This document shows positions 33,706 through 41,851 of a stretch of DNA of 64,000 nt, one piece after another. Positions within the stretch are counted from its first letter, which is position 1, and every line of letters begins with the position of its first letter. Below the pieces are notes generated by a model. That model ran no database searches, was not told the origin of the DNA, and saw nothing but the letters and a program-made list of their open reading frames with translations. The position numbers and the translations under genes were made by a program. Source of the DNA: an uncultured Anaerolineales bacterium (GTDB lineage Bacteria > Chloroflexota > Anaerolineae > Anaerolineales > Villigracilaceae); assembly GCA_949319575.1 (NCBI GenBank), contig CASGHD010000035.1:1-64000 (forward strand). Reading direction: 5' to 3'.

Positions 33706-35079
33706 ATGACCGACTCGCGACAATCCGCACTCGAGTACGCTCGCCAGAACAACGAACGCTTCATCGAAGAGTTGAAGGAATTCCTTGCCATCCCTTCGAT
33801 CTCGACCAGCCCGGAACACAATGCGGATACGCTCCGCTGCGCAGAATGGACCGCTGCGCGACTGAAATCAATCGGGATGGACAACGTACGCGTCATGCCG
33901 ACGGGTGGGCATCCCGCAGTCTACGGCGAGTCACTCAAAGCGGGAAGCGACGCGCCGACCGTCCTCATCTACGGTCACTACGACGTGCAACCTGTTGATC
34001 CACTCGAGCTATGGACGACCGATCCGTTCAAAGCCGAAGTGCGCGGCGAGAATTTATTCGCGCGCGGATCATCCGATATGAAGGGACAGGTCATCGCCTC
34101 GATGAAGGCGGTTGAATCGGTCGCGCGCACGAGTGGATTGCCGGTGAATCTCAAATGGTTGATCGAGGGCGAAGAAGAAATTGGCTCGAAGAATCTCGGC
34201 GAGTTCATCAAGAAAAATGCGAAAATGCTCAAAGCGGATTTTTGTATCAACCCGGATGCCGGCATGATCGGCGCGGACTTGCCGACCATCACCTACGGTT
34301 TGCGCGGACTCGCGTATTTTGAAATTCGCGTCTACGGTCCCAACCGCGACTTACATTCGGGCTTGTTCGGCGGGACGATTCATAACCCCGCGCAAGCGCT
34401 CGTCGAACTGATTGCAGGCATGCACGACAAAAAGGGACGCATCACATTGCCGGGCTTTTACGACAAAGTTCGTAAAGCGGGCAAAGCCGAACGCGCCGAA
34501 ATTGCGCGCTTGCCGATCAAGCCGAAAGATATCGTCAAGATGACCGGCGCGCCGGCGTTGTGGGGCGAAGCGGAGTACACGCCCGAAGAGCGGGTGAGCA
34601 TCCGCCCGACGTTGGAGGTCAACGGCTTGCTATCAGGCTTCACCGGCGAAGGATCGAAGACCGTCCTCCCCGCGTGGGCGATGGCGAAAATATCCTGCCG
34701 TCTTGTGCCGGATCAAACGCCGGAGATGATCGAAAAGGCGATGATCAAATATGTAAAAGCGAACACGCCAAAGACGATCCGCTCAGAGGTGAAGATCATC
34801 ACCGGCTCCGGCGCGGCGATCACCGAGCGCGACAGCATGGGCGTGCAAGCCATGGCGAAGGGACTCGAACAAGCGTGGGGCAAGCGCCCGTTGTTCAAAC
34901 GCGAGGGCGGTTCGATCGGCGTCGTTGTGCAATTGCAGGAATACGTCGGCGTGGATTCGGTGTTGACCGGTTTCGGTCTGCCCGAAGATAACGCCCATTC
35001 GCCGAATGAGAAGTTGCACCTGCCCACGTGGCGCAAAGGCATTGATGCGCTCATTCACACGATTTTCAATTTGACGTAA
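33706..35079 (+). CDS. M20 family dipeptidase / metallopeptidase
   Basis: 457 residues. Metal-binding and catalytic motifs: VLIYGHYDVQPVDPLELWTTDPF (His and Asp), LFARGSSDMKGQVIAS (bridging Asp) and LIEGEEEIGSKNL (catalytic Glu-Glu), then the dimerisation-domain start YGLRGLAYFEIRVYGPNRDLHSGLFGG, and GFGLPEDNAHSPNEKLHLPTW near the end. It is close to the DUF/CNDP-like M20 group that cleaves dipeptides or acylated amino acids in the cytoplasm with two zinc ions. ATG at 33706 has TTGGAG 6 nt upstream. A rho-independent-type terminator follows at 35088-35109. Confidence 0.93.
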   Translation: MTDSRQSALEYARQNNERFIEELKEFLAIPSISTSPEHNADTLRCAEWTAARLKSIGMDNVRVMPTGGHPAVYGESLKAGSDAPTVLIYGHYDVQPVDPLELWTTDPFKAEVRGENLFARGSSDMKGQVIASMKAVESVARTSGLPVNLKWLIEGEEEIGSKNLGEFIKKNAKMLKADFCINPDAGMIGADLPTITYGLRGLAYFEIRVYGPNRDLHSGLFGGTIHNPAQALVELIAGMHDKKGRITLPGFYDKVRKAGKAERAEIARLPIKPKDIVKMTGAPALWGEAEYTPEERVSIRPTLEVNGLLSGFTGEGSKTVLPAWAMAKISCRLVPDQTPEMIEKAMIKYVKANTPKTIRSEVKIITGSGAAITERDSMGVQAMAKGLEQAWGKRPLFKREGGSIGVVVQLQEYVGVDSVLTGFGLPEDNAHSPNEKLHLPTWRKGIDALIHTIFNLT

Positions 35080-35082
35080 TTC

Positions 35083-35149
35083 GTAGGGGCGGGGTGTCCC
35101 CGCCTTTTTGATTCAATCAAACAATAGGGCAGGGGAACCCTGCCCCTAC
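35083..35149. repeat. cloverleaf-like palindrome P8
   Basis: Exact 8-bp outer arms GTAGGGGC (35083-35090) and GCCCCTAC (35142-35149) enclose two hairpins, GGCGGGG/CCCCGCC and AGGGCAGGG/CCCTGCCC. The first hairpin doubles as the terminator of the M20 peptidase gene, and the AGGA after the element is the ribosome site of the next gene. Confidence 0.8.
35088..35109 (+). terminator. rho-independent terminator after M20 peptidase
   Basis: 7-bp GC stem (GGCGGGG/CCCCGCC), 3-nt loop, then five T residues, 8 nt after the stop codon. Confidence 0.75.
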
Positions 35150-35158
35150 AAGGAATTC

Positions 35159-36040
35159 ATGGAAGATAAGATCATTACCTACGGCGGACAAGCCGTCATC
35201 GAAGGCGTGATGATGCGCGGACGAAAAGCGTTCGCCATTGCCATGCGCGCGCCCGATGGCAACATCGTCGTTCATCAGGAAAATCTCGCGGCGGTTTATC
35301 GCTCGCGCGTTGCGAAGATTCCGTTTTTGCGCGGCACGATCCTGTTATGGGACGCGCTCGGTTTGGGGATGCGCGCGCTCACCATTTCTGCCAACACGCA
35401 AACGGGCGAAGAAGAGAAACTCGAAGGGCCCGCGTTGTACATCACGCTCGCCACCTCTTTGGCGATTGGAGTCGCGCTATTTATCCTTTTACCCGCGAGC
35501 GTCGGCGGCGCGGCAGAATATTATCTCGGCTGGCACAACCTCGCTCATAACTTACTCGAGGGTTTGGTGAGACTCGTTCTGCTCGTCGGCTATATTTGGG
35601 GAATCGGATTCATGCCCGATGTCAAACGTTTGTTTGGCTATCACGGCGCGGAACATAAGACGATTAACGCATACGAAGCGGGCGTGGAGCTTACGCCGGA
35701 GAACGTTGCGAAATTCCCGTTGGAACATCCACGTTGCGGCACCGCGTTCATGCTGACCTTCGTTTTGTTATCCATTCTCGTTCATAGCCTGTTCGGCGAC
35801 ATGGAGTTTTGGTGGCGTCTTGCGAGCCGCGTCTTGTTGATTCCCGTCATCGCGGGGCTGGCGGTGGAATTTATTCGCTGGACTGCTAACAATTTGACCA
35901 ACCCCCTCGTGCGCTTCATCATCAAACCGAATCTCGCTGTGCAATCGCTGACCACACGCGAACCCGACACGTCCATGCTGGAGGTGGCGATTGAGTCGTT
36001 CAACACGATGAGGAAAGCGGAGGAGGAAGTGGCGGTGTAG
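35159..36040 (+). CDS. DUF1385 membrane protein
   Basis: 293 residues. The DUF1385 signature is clear: ITYGGQAVIEGVMMRGRKAFAIAMRAPDG at the N terminus, membrane helices at about 98-120, 135-158, 205-220 and 225-245, and KRLFGYHGAEHKTINAYEAGVELTPENVAKFPLEHPRCGTAFML in the loop between them, with conserved His, Glu and Cys. The family is found widely in Firmicutes and Chloroflexi (relatives of YqhQ); its biochemical role is unclear. ATG at 35159 follows AGGA directly. A repeat-rich 422-nt gap follows. Confidence 0.9.
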   Translation: MEDKIITYGGQAVIEGVMMRGRKAFAIAMRAPDGNIVVHQENLAAVYRSRVAKIPFLRGTILLWDALGLGMRALTISANTQTGEEEKLEGPALYITLATSLAIGVALFILLPASVGGAAEYYLGWHNLAHNLLEGLVRLVLLVGYIWGIGFMPDVKRLFGYHGAEHKTINAYEAGVELTPENVAKFPLEHPRCGTAFMLTFVLLSILVHSLFGDMEFWWRLASRVLLIPVIAGLAVEFIRWTANNLTNPLVRFIIKPNLAVQSLTTREPDTSMLEVAIESFNTMRKAEEEVAV

Positions 36041-36053
36041 GGGGAGTGGAAAA

Positions 36054-36097
36054 AGTGATCAGTAATCAGTGAGCAGTGATCGGTAATTAGTAAGTTA
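36054..36097. repeat. heptamer-period tract (tract 11)
   Basis: AGTGATC, AGTAATC, AGTGAGC, AGTGATC, GGTAATT and AGTAAGT follow in exact 7-bp phase, just downstream of the DUF1385 stop codon. Confidence 0.9.
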
Positions 36098-36152
36098 CCG
36101 TACGCAAGATCAGTTCTGCTTGATGGATTTTCTTTCACGAGAGTGGCTACCG

Positions 36153-36227
36153 TCCACGAATGCGCGCGAATACCCTAACGGGCACACGTAACCGAATTAG
36201 CGCGCCGACATTCGTGAATTCGTGTTT
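36153..36227. repeat. nonamer-phased inverted repeat N6 (CACGAAT type)
   Basis: Left arm units TCCACGAAT and GCGCGCGAA; right arm, on the minus strand, AACACGAAT and TCACGAATG followed by GGCGCGC. The arms pair imperfectly around a 30-nt centre. Confidence 0.7.
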
Positions 36228-36269
36228 TATTCATGGATGGTTCACTGCCAAGGCAAAACTGCGTAACAT

Positions 36270-36299
36270 GAATTGGTAATTAGTAATTGGAAGTAACTA
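36270..36299. repeat. heptamer-period tract (tract 12)
   Basis: ATTGGTA, ATTAGTA and ATTGGAA in tandem, very similar in sequence to tract 6 although 33 kb away. Confidence 0.8.
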
Positions 36300-36312
36300 C
36301 TCAGCCTTGGAA

Positions 36313-36433
36313 CATGTCGCTGCGAGGCGCTCTTGGTTTTGCCGAAGCAGTCTCCCCATACCGGGAGATTGCTTCGTCGGGACCCCGAAAAAACATCGGG
36401 GCAGGCGAGCAGAGCCCTCCTCGCAATGACATG
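36313..36433. repeat. palindromic element P2 (GTCGTTGCGAG type)
   Basis: Terminal arms CATGTCGCTGCGAG and CTCGCAATGACATG pair at 12 of 14 positions; an inner dyad joins CGAAGCAGTCTCCC to GGGAGATTGCTTCG. It lies 29 nt upstream of the phosphodiester glycosidase gene and belongs to the same family as P1 and P3. Confidence 0.85.
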
Positions 36434-36462
36434 CCTGAGCAGTTACAATTGGAATCCCATTT

Positions 36463-37347
36463 ATGAAAAAAAGAAAAATCGCAAGGGTTGGCGTTGCGAT
36501 CATCATGGGGGGTGTTGTTTGCGTGGCGGCGTATTTCCTTTTCCTCGGACGGAACAGACCCGCGCCGATTCCAGCCAAAGAAACTCTCTACGAAGGCGTA
36601 ACATATCAGCGCGTGGTGAGGTATTTTCCCAACGCGATGATCGCGCATATTATCAAGATTGACACAAAGACGAAGGGGATTCAATTCCTCATCACGCCCG
36701 CCGACTCGAAAAGTGAAACGCCATTGAACGCGCGGACTACGTCCCAATTCCTCGATGAGTTCGGTTTGCAGATCGCCATCAACGGCGACGGATTCACTCC
36801 ATGGTGGTCGCGTGGTCCTGCGGATTATTATCCGCACGCGGGAGATCCCGTTGCGCCGTTGGGGTTCACTGCTTCAAACGGTGACGATTATTGGCAAGGT
36901 GTTGAACTTGAGCAGGGTGAGCGCCCAACGTTATACATCAGCCGCCGCAACGCGTTCAGTTTCAACGACAAACCAAACAAAGTGTATAACGCGATCTCAG
37001 GGGATCGAATGATCGTGTTGCAAGGTCAACCCGTGGCTGGACTCGACGACTCGGAACTGAATCCGCGCACGGCGATTGGGTTGAACAGAAATGGGCGATA
37101 TGTGTATCTCATCGTTGTGGATGGACGCCAGCCGTTTTACAGCGCGGGCATCACGTTTGCCGATCTCGCGCAACTGTTGATTGACTATGACGTGTATGCC
37201 GCAATGAGTCTCGATGGGGGAGGTTCGTCCACGCTGGTGATGGATGGCGAGAACAGCGAGCCTGTGATTCTAAATTCCCCGATTGATAATTACATCCCCG
37301 GGCGCGAACGACCCGTTGCGAATCATGTTGGGGTATTTATTCCATGA
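36463..37347 (+). CDS. phosphodiester glycosidase family (NAGPA-type) exported protein
   Basis: 294 residues with an N-terminal membrane anchor or signal (KIARVGVAIIMGGVVCVAAYFLFL). The remainder is an NAGPA domain: GLQIAINGDGFTPWW, ISGDRMIVLQGQP, LNPRTAIGLNRNGRYVYLIVVDGRQPFYSAGITFADLAQLLIDYDVYAAMSLDGGGSSTLVMDG and the terminal RPVANHVGVFIP. Relatives include the mammalian uncovering enzyme, which removes GlcNAc from phosphodiesters, and bacterial proteins acting on teichoic-acid or capsule-like phosphodiesters. It would act outside the membrane. The gene is flanked on both sides by copies of the same palindromic element (36313-36433 and 37347-37476). Confidence 0.92.
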   Translation: MKKRKIARVGVAIIMGGVVCVAAYFLFLGRNRPAPIPAKETLYEGVTYQRVVRYFPNAMIAHIIKIDTKTKGIQFLITPADSKSETPLNARTTSQFLDEFGLQIAINGDGFTPWWSRGPADYYPHAGDPVAPLGFTASNGDDYWQGVELEQGERPTLYISRRNAFSFNDKPNKVYNAISGDRMIVLQGQPVAGLDDSELNPRTAIGLNRNGRYVYLIVVDGRQPFYSAGITFADLAQLLIDYDVYAAMSLDGGGSSTLVMDGENSEPVILNSPIDNYIPGRERPVANHVGVFIP

Positions 37348-37476
37348 TGTCGTTGCGAGCGGAGCGAAGCAACCTCCTGAATTGCATGAAGACTGCTTAT
37401 TCTAAAGAGCGCCATATCGTTGTTTGCGCTTCGACTTCGCTACGCTCCGCTCAGCGCGGAAATGTCGCAACGACAT
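37347..37476. repeat. palindromic element P3 (GTCGTTGCGAG type)
   Basis: 12-bp exact terminal arms ATGTCGTTGCGA and TCGCAACGACAT. The left end begins in the stop codon of the phosphodiester glycosidase gene and the right end touches the stop of the convergent nuclease gene. Confidence 0.85.
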
Positions 37477-38325
37477 TTAGAAGGAAATTTCCCCAACCTG
37501 CTCGAAGTTGACATCGAACAATTCTTCCGCCTCCGTCTCCGCTTCGGCTTGGTCCGCCTCTCCCGCGCGGACGCCGCGCTCGCAGTACGATCTGTAAGGG
37601 CAGTACAGGCAGCGGGTGGCGTCATCAGTTAGTGGGTAGAGAGAAGCGCTGTCCTGAGCCTGTCGAAGGGCGGTCTGTATTTCATCCGCAAGTTTGAGGA
37701 GCAAATCCCAATCGCGTTTGTATTGCGCGGACGTGTACGCGAATCGCGCGGGGTCGTTGGGAAAATCTGCAAACCAGTAGACCATCTCGATCTGTTCAGG
37801 CTCGAAGGGACGTCCGTTGTTGAGGTGCGCCCCCGCGTGGACGAGCAGGGCGCGATAGACGCGGGTCTGCATCCGCGCGGCGAGCCATTCATTGCGCGGA
37901 CGTTTGCGATAGGTTTTCCAATCGTAGATGGTCGCTTTGTTTTCGCGGATCGCAATGAGATCGTATTTTGCAAGCAGTCGAAAATTTCCAAGCGGCGCGG
38001 AGAGGGTGGCTTCTGGATAAAGACCTGTTAGGTTTTTAAAACCTGACAGGTCTAGCGCATTTGAAAAATTCTCCCACCAGCGTTTCAAATTTGGCGTGTT
38101 CGCAAGTTTACTCACCTGTTCGCTTGGAATTCCGATGAGATATTGTTGCGCGAGCCGATGAAAGAATTCCCCTTCGCGCTGATGTTGTTCATTCTCCAGC
38201 GCTGGCTCCGACTCGATGGCGGGATAAGACAGACGCTCGAGGTAGCGCAATTGGAAACGGCGCGCGCAGTCCACGTAATCTTGCAGGGATGATTGAGAGA
38301 GGGTGGTAAGTTGAAAGGCAGGCAT
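37477..38325 (-). CDS. PD-(D/E)XK nuclease with Fe-S-cluster cysteines (AddB/Cas4/RecB-like)
   Basis: 282 residues. N-terminal LSQSSLQDYVDCARRFQLRYLERL (first Cys about residue 17), EGEFFHRLAQQYLIG (His of the RecB-nuclease motif), KYDLIAIRENKATIYDWKTYRKRP (motif D...xDWK, the catalytic Asp and Lys), QTRVYRALLVHAG (QxxxY), and a C-terminal C-x2-C-x5-C in TRCLYCPYRSYCERG. Cys17 plus these three cysteines match the 4Fe-4S layout of AddB, Cas4 and related nucleases that process DNA ends. No helicase or Cas gene is adjacent. Two palindrome-derived segments lie in frame, one encoding LDLSGFKNLTGLY and the other RQAQDSASL, so the coding sequence has absorbed repeats. Confidence 0.85.
   Translation of the reverse strand: MPAFQLTTLSQSSLQDYVDCARRFQLRYLERLSYPAIESEPALENEQHQREGEFFHRLAQQYLIGIPSEQVSKLANTPNLKRWWENFSNALDLSGFKNLTGLYPEATLSAPLGNFRLLAKYDLIAIRENKATIYDWKTYRKRPRNEWLAARMQTRVYRALLVHAGAHLNNGRPFEPEQIEMVYWFADFPNDPARFAYTSAQYKRDWDLLLKLADEIQTALRQAQDSASLYPLTDDATRCLYCPYRSYCERGVRAGEADQAEAETEAEELFDVNFEQVGEISF
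37648..37670. repeat. in-gene repeat P11 (GTCCTGAGCCTGTCGAAGG)
   Basis: A short sequence that also occurs in degenerate form near 29540 and 28365. Here it is translated in frame on the minus strand as part of LRQAQDS. Confidence 0.6.
38021..38053. repeat. in-gene near-perfect palindrome P9
   Basis: 16-bp arms AGACCTGTTAGGTTTT and AAAACCTGACAGGTCT, one mismatch, one central base. It is translated in frame in the nuclease gene as DLSGFKNLTGL. Confidence 0.88.
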
Positions 38326-38343
38326 GGTTCAATGATACGCCAA

Positions 38344-39597
38344 TCACGGCGGGTCGTGTCGGAAATTCCATTCACCGCTGGCTTGATCTACAAAAGACCG
38401 CGAGCCGATCACTTCGTAAAACGTGATGCCCGGTCGCAGGTAAATTGGCGCGCCGTCCAACGCGGCGAAGTAAAGCGGCTGGTCGAGGTTCGTTCGATAC
38501 CATTTTGCCGGTATTCCCACGCCATCGCGGAAGACGTACGCTTCGCCGGAACCGGTCATATCGATCTTGAAGACCTCGTCGTCTTCGTCGTACTCGTTGG
38601 CGAAAGAGTGATAGGCAAGCATCACGACCACATTTGCCGCATGGACATGTTGCGATGTGACGCGGTCTACAAGCGGCGCGTAGGAGCCTTCCTTGCCGTC
38701 GCGGGTGTCGGCGATTTCTTGATAGCGGTAATACTGCTGGTCTTGCGGGCTGTACAGCCAGTAATGATACGAGTCGACAGAATAGAATGTGGAAATTTTT
38801 ATCCCACCCAGCCCCGCGGCCGGGGGCGCTGTATCGAACAAGCCGTCGCGGATGATCTGTGGCGAGTTATCCTTTCCGCCGCGCAGGGCGCAATCCGCCA
38901 TGAGGGTGGTGTTGAAATACGAATTGTTGTATGGCTCGACAGTCTGTTCGCGCTCGGTCAAAAAATGGAACGGCGGACACGAGCCGTTTGTTGGAGTGAG
39001 AAGCAGGTCGGCAAATTCGCTCTCCTGGAAATATCCCAACTCGCGCGGGTCGGCGAACTTGAAGGCAAGGAAAGCGTGATACATGCGTTGCACGTGTTCG
39101 TCGAAGTAACGCCCGGAGCGGACGGGTCCCACCCATTCCGAGTCGTTGCCGTAAAACACGGCGATGAAACGCGTCAAGCCGTCTTCGATGTAATATTCAA
39201 ATACCTGGTCTGCGAGCGTAAGACCAGATTGGGGGCGCATGTAGCGCGGATAGTTCGCCACTTTAATCGCCATCGGGCGGCGTTGTAACAATGCCGGGTC
39301 GGAGGGCGGCAAGCCGGTCAACGGATTCATTGTGGTGGTCACGGTGAAGGCTGGCACCATCGCATCCGGGGGGATGAATTGCGGCAGGATGAGGAATGGC
39401 GTCGCCGTGGGCGGGAGCGTGGGCGGGCTGAGAGGCGTGGGAGCCGAATCAGAAGCAGGGGCGGCTGACGCGGTATTCGTCTGAAGTTGAAAAGGTGTCG
39501 GGGAGGGAATCCCTTCGGCAGAGACGTTATCTGCCGCCGCGTTGCATCCTGTGAGAAAAAGCAACGCGGAGATGATGGCGATGTGTGAGAAACGCAT
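38344..39597 (-). CDS. DUF3048 exported lipoprotein
   Basis: 417 residues. Signal peptide with lipobox FLTGC (Cys about 18), a Pro/Ser/Thr-rich linker to about residue 85, then the DUF3048 core: NPLTGLPPSDPALLQRRPMAIKVANYPRYMRPQSGLTLADQVFEYYIEDGLTRFIAVFYGNDSEWVGPVRSGRYFDEHVQRMYHAFLAFKFADPRE, and the C-terminal half with VVVMLAYHSF, WYRTNLDQPLYFAALDGAPIYLRPGITFYEVI. YerB-like DUF3048 proteins are surface lipoproteins of unclear function. It is 18 nt from the nuclease gene and divergent from the antiporter-like cluster. Confidence 0.9.
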   Translation of the reverse strand: MRFSHIAIISALLFLTGCNAAADNVSAEGIPSPTPFQLQTNTASAAPASDSAPTPLSPPTLPPTATPFLILPQFIPPDAMVPAFTVTTTMNPLTGLPPSDPALLQRRPMAIKVANYPRYMRPQSGLTLADQVFEYYIEDGLTRFIAVFYGNDSEWVGPVRSGRYFDEHVQRMYHAFLAFKFADPRELGYFQESEFADLLLTPTNGSCPPFHFLTEREQTVEPYNNSYFNTTLMADCALRGGKDNSPQIIRDGLFDTAPPAAGLGGIKISTFYSVDSYHYWLYSPQDQQYYRYQEIADTRDGKEGSYAPLVDRVTSQHVHAANVVVMLAYHSFANEYDEDDEVFKIDMTGSGEAYVFRDGVGIPAKWYRTNLDQPLYFAALDGAPIYLRPGITFYEVIGSRSFVDQASGEWNFRHDPP

Positions 39598-39696
39598 GGC
39601 GGGATTCTACAACAAATGGGCGATGATGCGCGTCTCGCCCGTTTCAATTCCCTATCAAAGAGGCGGGCAGGGCAAACCTGATAAAATTACTGTCGT

Positions 39697-41256
39697 ATGT
39701 TCATTCTCATCACGGTTGGCATTCTTTTTATTACCGCGCTGTTTGTACTGATCTTGCGGATCGTTCAACCTACTGCCGGTTACTCGTGGTTGATCGCCGC
39801 CAGCGGCGCATTCCTCGCGTGGGCAAGCGTGTTCGCATGGACCAACAAGTCGGATCGCTTGCAGTTCCTGATCTGGCAACCCGCTTCGTTGTTTGCGCAA
39901 TCGCCAACCTTCACCACTGACCCAATCGCCTGGGCGTATGCGTTGAGCATGCTCACTCTCACGCTGTCGGTGATCCTGACGTCGGTAGTGCGGAGCAACT
40001 TCCCCAGCGCATTAAGTTGGGTCGGCGCATTGGCTCTTTGTTCTTTAGGAACGCTTGCCGCCGTCGCCGATAACCCGGTCACCCTGGCGTTGATCTGGGC
40101 GGCGATCGATCTCGTTGATCTGATCGTCCAACTGCGTTTTGTCGAGGAGCCAACGCTGGGCGAGCGCGTGGTGACTTCATTCGCAACGCGCATCACAGGC
40201 GCCATGCTTTTACTCTGGGCAAGCGTGTTAAGCGCGGCGCAAGGGGGAACGCCGGACTTCCACGCAATAACTTCACAAGCCTCTTTATTCCTCCTGCTTG
40301 CCGCGGCATTGCGGATCGGCGTCCTGCCTCTGCATCTGCCATATCCAGGTAAAACCGCGTTACGTCGAGGTTTTGGCACCGTGTTGCGGATGATCTCCGC
40401 CGGTTCCAGCCTCATTTTGCTGGCGCGAATCCCCGGCGAAAGTATCGCTTCGCCTCTGGCGCCCTATCTTCTCGCGCTGGTTGCCCTTGCCGCGTTATAC
40501 GGCGGCTGGATGTGGTTACGCGCCCCGGATGAATTAACGGGGCGTCCGTTTTGGTTGATCGGCGTCGGCTCGCTGGCAGTGGCGGCTACCCTCCGCGCAA
40601 ACCCCATCGGCGCGGCGGCATGGAGTTGCGCGCTGATCTTGTGCGGCGGCGTGTTATTCTTATCCTCTGAACCTAACAAATGGCTGGCGCGCTCATTGTG
40701 GATCGCCGTGTTTGGGATGTCAGCCCTGCCATTTTCACTCACCTCCACCGGGTGGTCAGGTGGAACCGGCTTCTTCCTGACCTGGCTTCCCCTTCTGCTT
40801 GCGCAAGCCATGCTTCTCGCCGGGTTTATCCGCCACATTCTTCGCCCACCCGCATCACGCGAAATCTATGAAGATCAACCGCTTTGGGGGAAAAATATTT
40901 ACCCCATCGGAATCATACTGTTGCTGTCGACCACTCTGTTGTTAGGATGGTTCGGCTGGGACGGCTCGCTAAAATTCGGCAACGTGATCGCGGGGCTTTC
41001 CGCCTCTGCCCTCACCTTCGGCTTGATCTGGTTCACCCCGCGTATTCGCATCCTCAACCCGGTCCGCGCGCACTGGGTGCGCCCCACCAACCTGACGTGG
41101 CTCGACGGGTTATATCAAACGGCATGGAATGTATACCGTCTATTGGGCAGGTGGAGCAATATTTTTTCGAACATCCTCGAAGGCGACAGCGGAATCATGT
41201 GGACCCTGCTCTTCCTCGTTCTGTTCATCACCTTCTTCACCCAAAGGATTCCATAA
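39697..41256 (+). CDS. proton-conducting membrane subunit, NuoL/HyfB-like
   Basis: 519 residues with about 14 membrane helices. The arrangement and local motifs (VTLALIWAAIDLVDLIVQLRFVEEPTLGERVVTSFATRITGAMLLLWASVL; LRIGVLPLHLPYPGKTALRRGFGTVLRMISAGSSLILLARIP) resemble the Proton_antipo_M core shared by NuoL/M/N, Mrp and hydrogenase-4 subunits, though the canonical lysine pattern is diverged and I cannot confirm a complete proton path. It is the first of three co-directional membrane genes; the next starts 1 nt after its stop, so they are probably co-translated and form one complex. Confidence 0.75.
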   Translation: MFILITVGILFITALFVLILRIVQPTAGYSWLIAASGAFLAWASVFAWTNKSDRLQFLIWQPASLFAQSPTFTTDPIAWAYALSMLTLTLSVILTSVVRSNFPSALSWVGALALCSLGTLAAVADNPVTLALIWAAIDLVDLIVQLRFVEEPTLGERVVTSFATRITGAMLLLWASVLSAAQGGTPDFHAITSQASLFLLLAAALRIGVLPLHLPYPGKTALRRGFGTVLRMISAGSSLILLARIPGESIASPLAPYLLALVALAALYGGWMWLRAPDELTGRPFWLIGVGSLAVAATLRANPIGAAAWSCALILCGGVLFLSSEPNKWLARSLWIAVFGMSALPFSLTSTGWSGGTGFFLTWLPLLLAQAMLLAGFIRHILRPPASREIYEDQPLWGKNIYPIGIILLLSTTLLLGWFGWDGSLKFGNVIAGLSASALTFGLIWFTPRIRILNPVRAHWVRPTNLTWLDGLYQTAWNVYRLLGRWSNIFSNILEGDSGIMWTLLFLVLFITFFTQRIP

Positions 41257-41257
41257 G

Positions 41258-41851
41258 ATGGGCATCCTTGCCTGGGTTGCAGTTGTTATCATTCTTATCA
41301 CATCGGTGAGTTTGCTCCTTGCGCGAGACTGGCGCATCAGCATCATCCTTCTTGCCGTTCAATACCTCGCCATGTTTATCCTGCTCCTCCCCCATTTGCC
41401 GCTTGGCATGGCATCCGTCAAAGTAGTGACAGGGTGGATGTGCGCCGCGATCCTCGGCATGACGCGGTCTGATTTGAAGGATGAGGACTCCAAGGAAAAT
41501 CTCTGGCCCCGCGGCAGGTTGTTCAGCCTGTTCGCCGCGGGAATGGTTGGCTTGATCGTGACCGGCGCAACGCCTTCCGTCAACGACATCATGGCAGACG
41601 CCGGCACGGCAGTTACCGCCGGCGGGTTGTTGCTGGTTGGGCTGGGGTTGTTGCATCTTGGAATCACATCACAAATCCTGCGCGTAACACAGGGTTTGTT
41701 AACCGTCATCGCCGGGTTTGAAATTATCTACTCCGCCGTCGAATCTTCCGCGCTGGTGGTTGCCCTGCTGGTAGTCATCAACCTTGGGTTGGCGCTAGTT
41801 GGCTCATATCTGATGATCGCTTCGCAACACCGCGAACCGGAGACCGTGTGA
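41258..41851 (+). CDS. small multi-spanning subunit, HyfE/NuoK-like
   Basis: 197 residues with five to six membrane helices. The C-terminal half, TVTAGGLLLVGLGLLHLGITSQILRVTQGLLTVIAGFEIIYSAVESSALVVALLVVINLGLALVGSYLM, has the helix spacing and buried Glu (FEIIYSAVE) of HyfE and NuoK; the N-terminal half looks like extra helices. ATG at 41258 follows AAAGGA, and the gene ends in GTGA, where the last gene of the trio begins. It is therefore read as the small subunit of an antiporter-type complex, with the family assignment tentative. Confidence 0.65.
   Translation: MGILAWVAVVIILITSVSLLLARDWRISIILLAVQYLAMFILLLPHLPLGMASVKVVTGWMCAAILGMTRSDLKDEDSKENLWPRGRLFSLFAAGMVGLIVTGATPSVNDIMADAGTAVTAGGLLLVGLGLLHLGITSQILRVTQGLLTVIAGFEIIYSAVESSALVVALLVVINLGLALVGSYLMIASQHREPETV

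Larger units (their letters stand above)
36041..36462. other. 422-nt gene-free stretch made of repeats
   Basis: Apart from about 50 nt around 36100-36150 the whole gap consists of repeat elements: heptamer tract 11 (36054-36097), nonamer inverted repeat N6 (36153-36227), heptamer tract 12 (36270-36299) and palindrome P2 (36313-36433). I see no coding potential or RNA gene in it. Confidence 0.75.

Noticed and set aside
36054-36299. Possible CRISPR array in the tandem repeats
   Set aside because: Units are 7 bp with no spacers of constant length, and no cas gene is present; the PD-(D/E)XK protein is not next to Cas1/Cas2.
38293-39288. Long open frame (331 codons) antisense to the DUF3048 lipoprotein gene
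   Set aside because: The opposite strand encodes a clear DUF3048 lipoprotein; long antisense frames are expected in high-GC sequence and this one has no recognisable domain.
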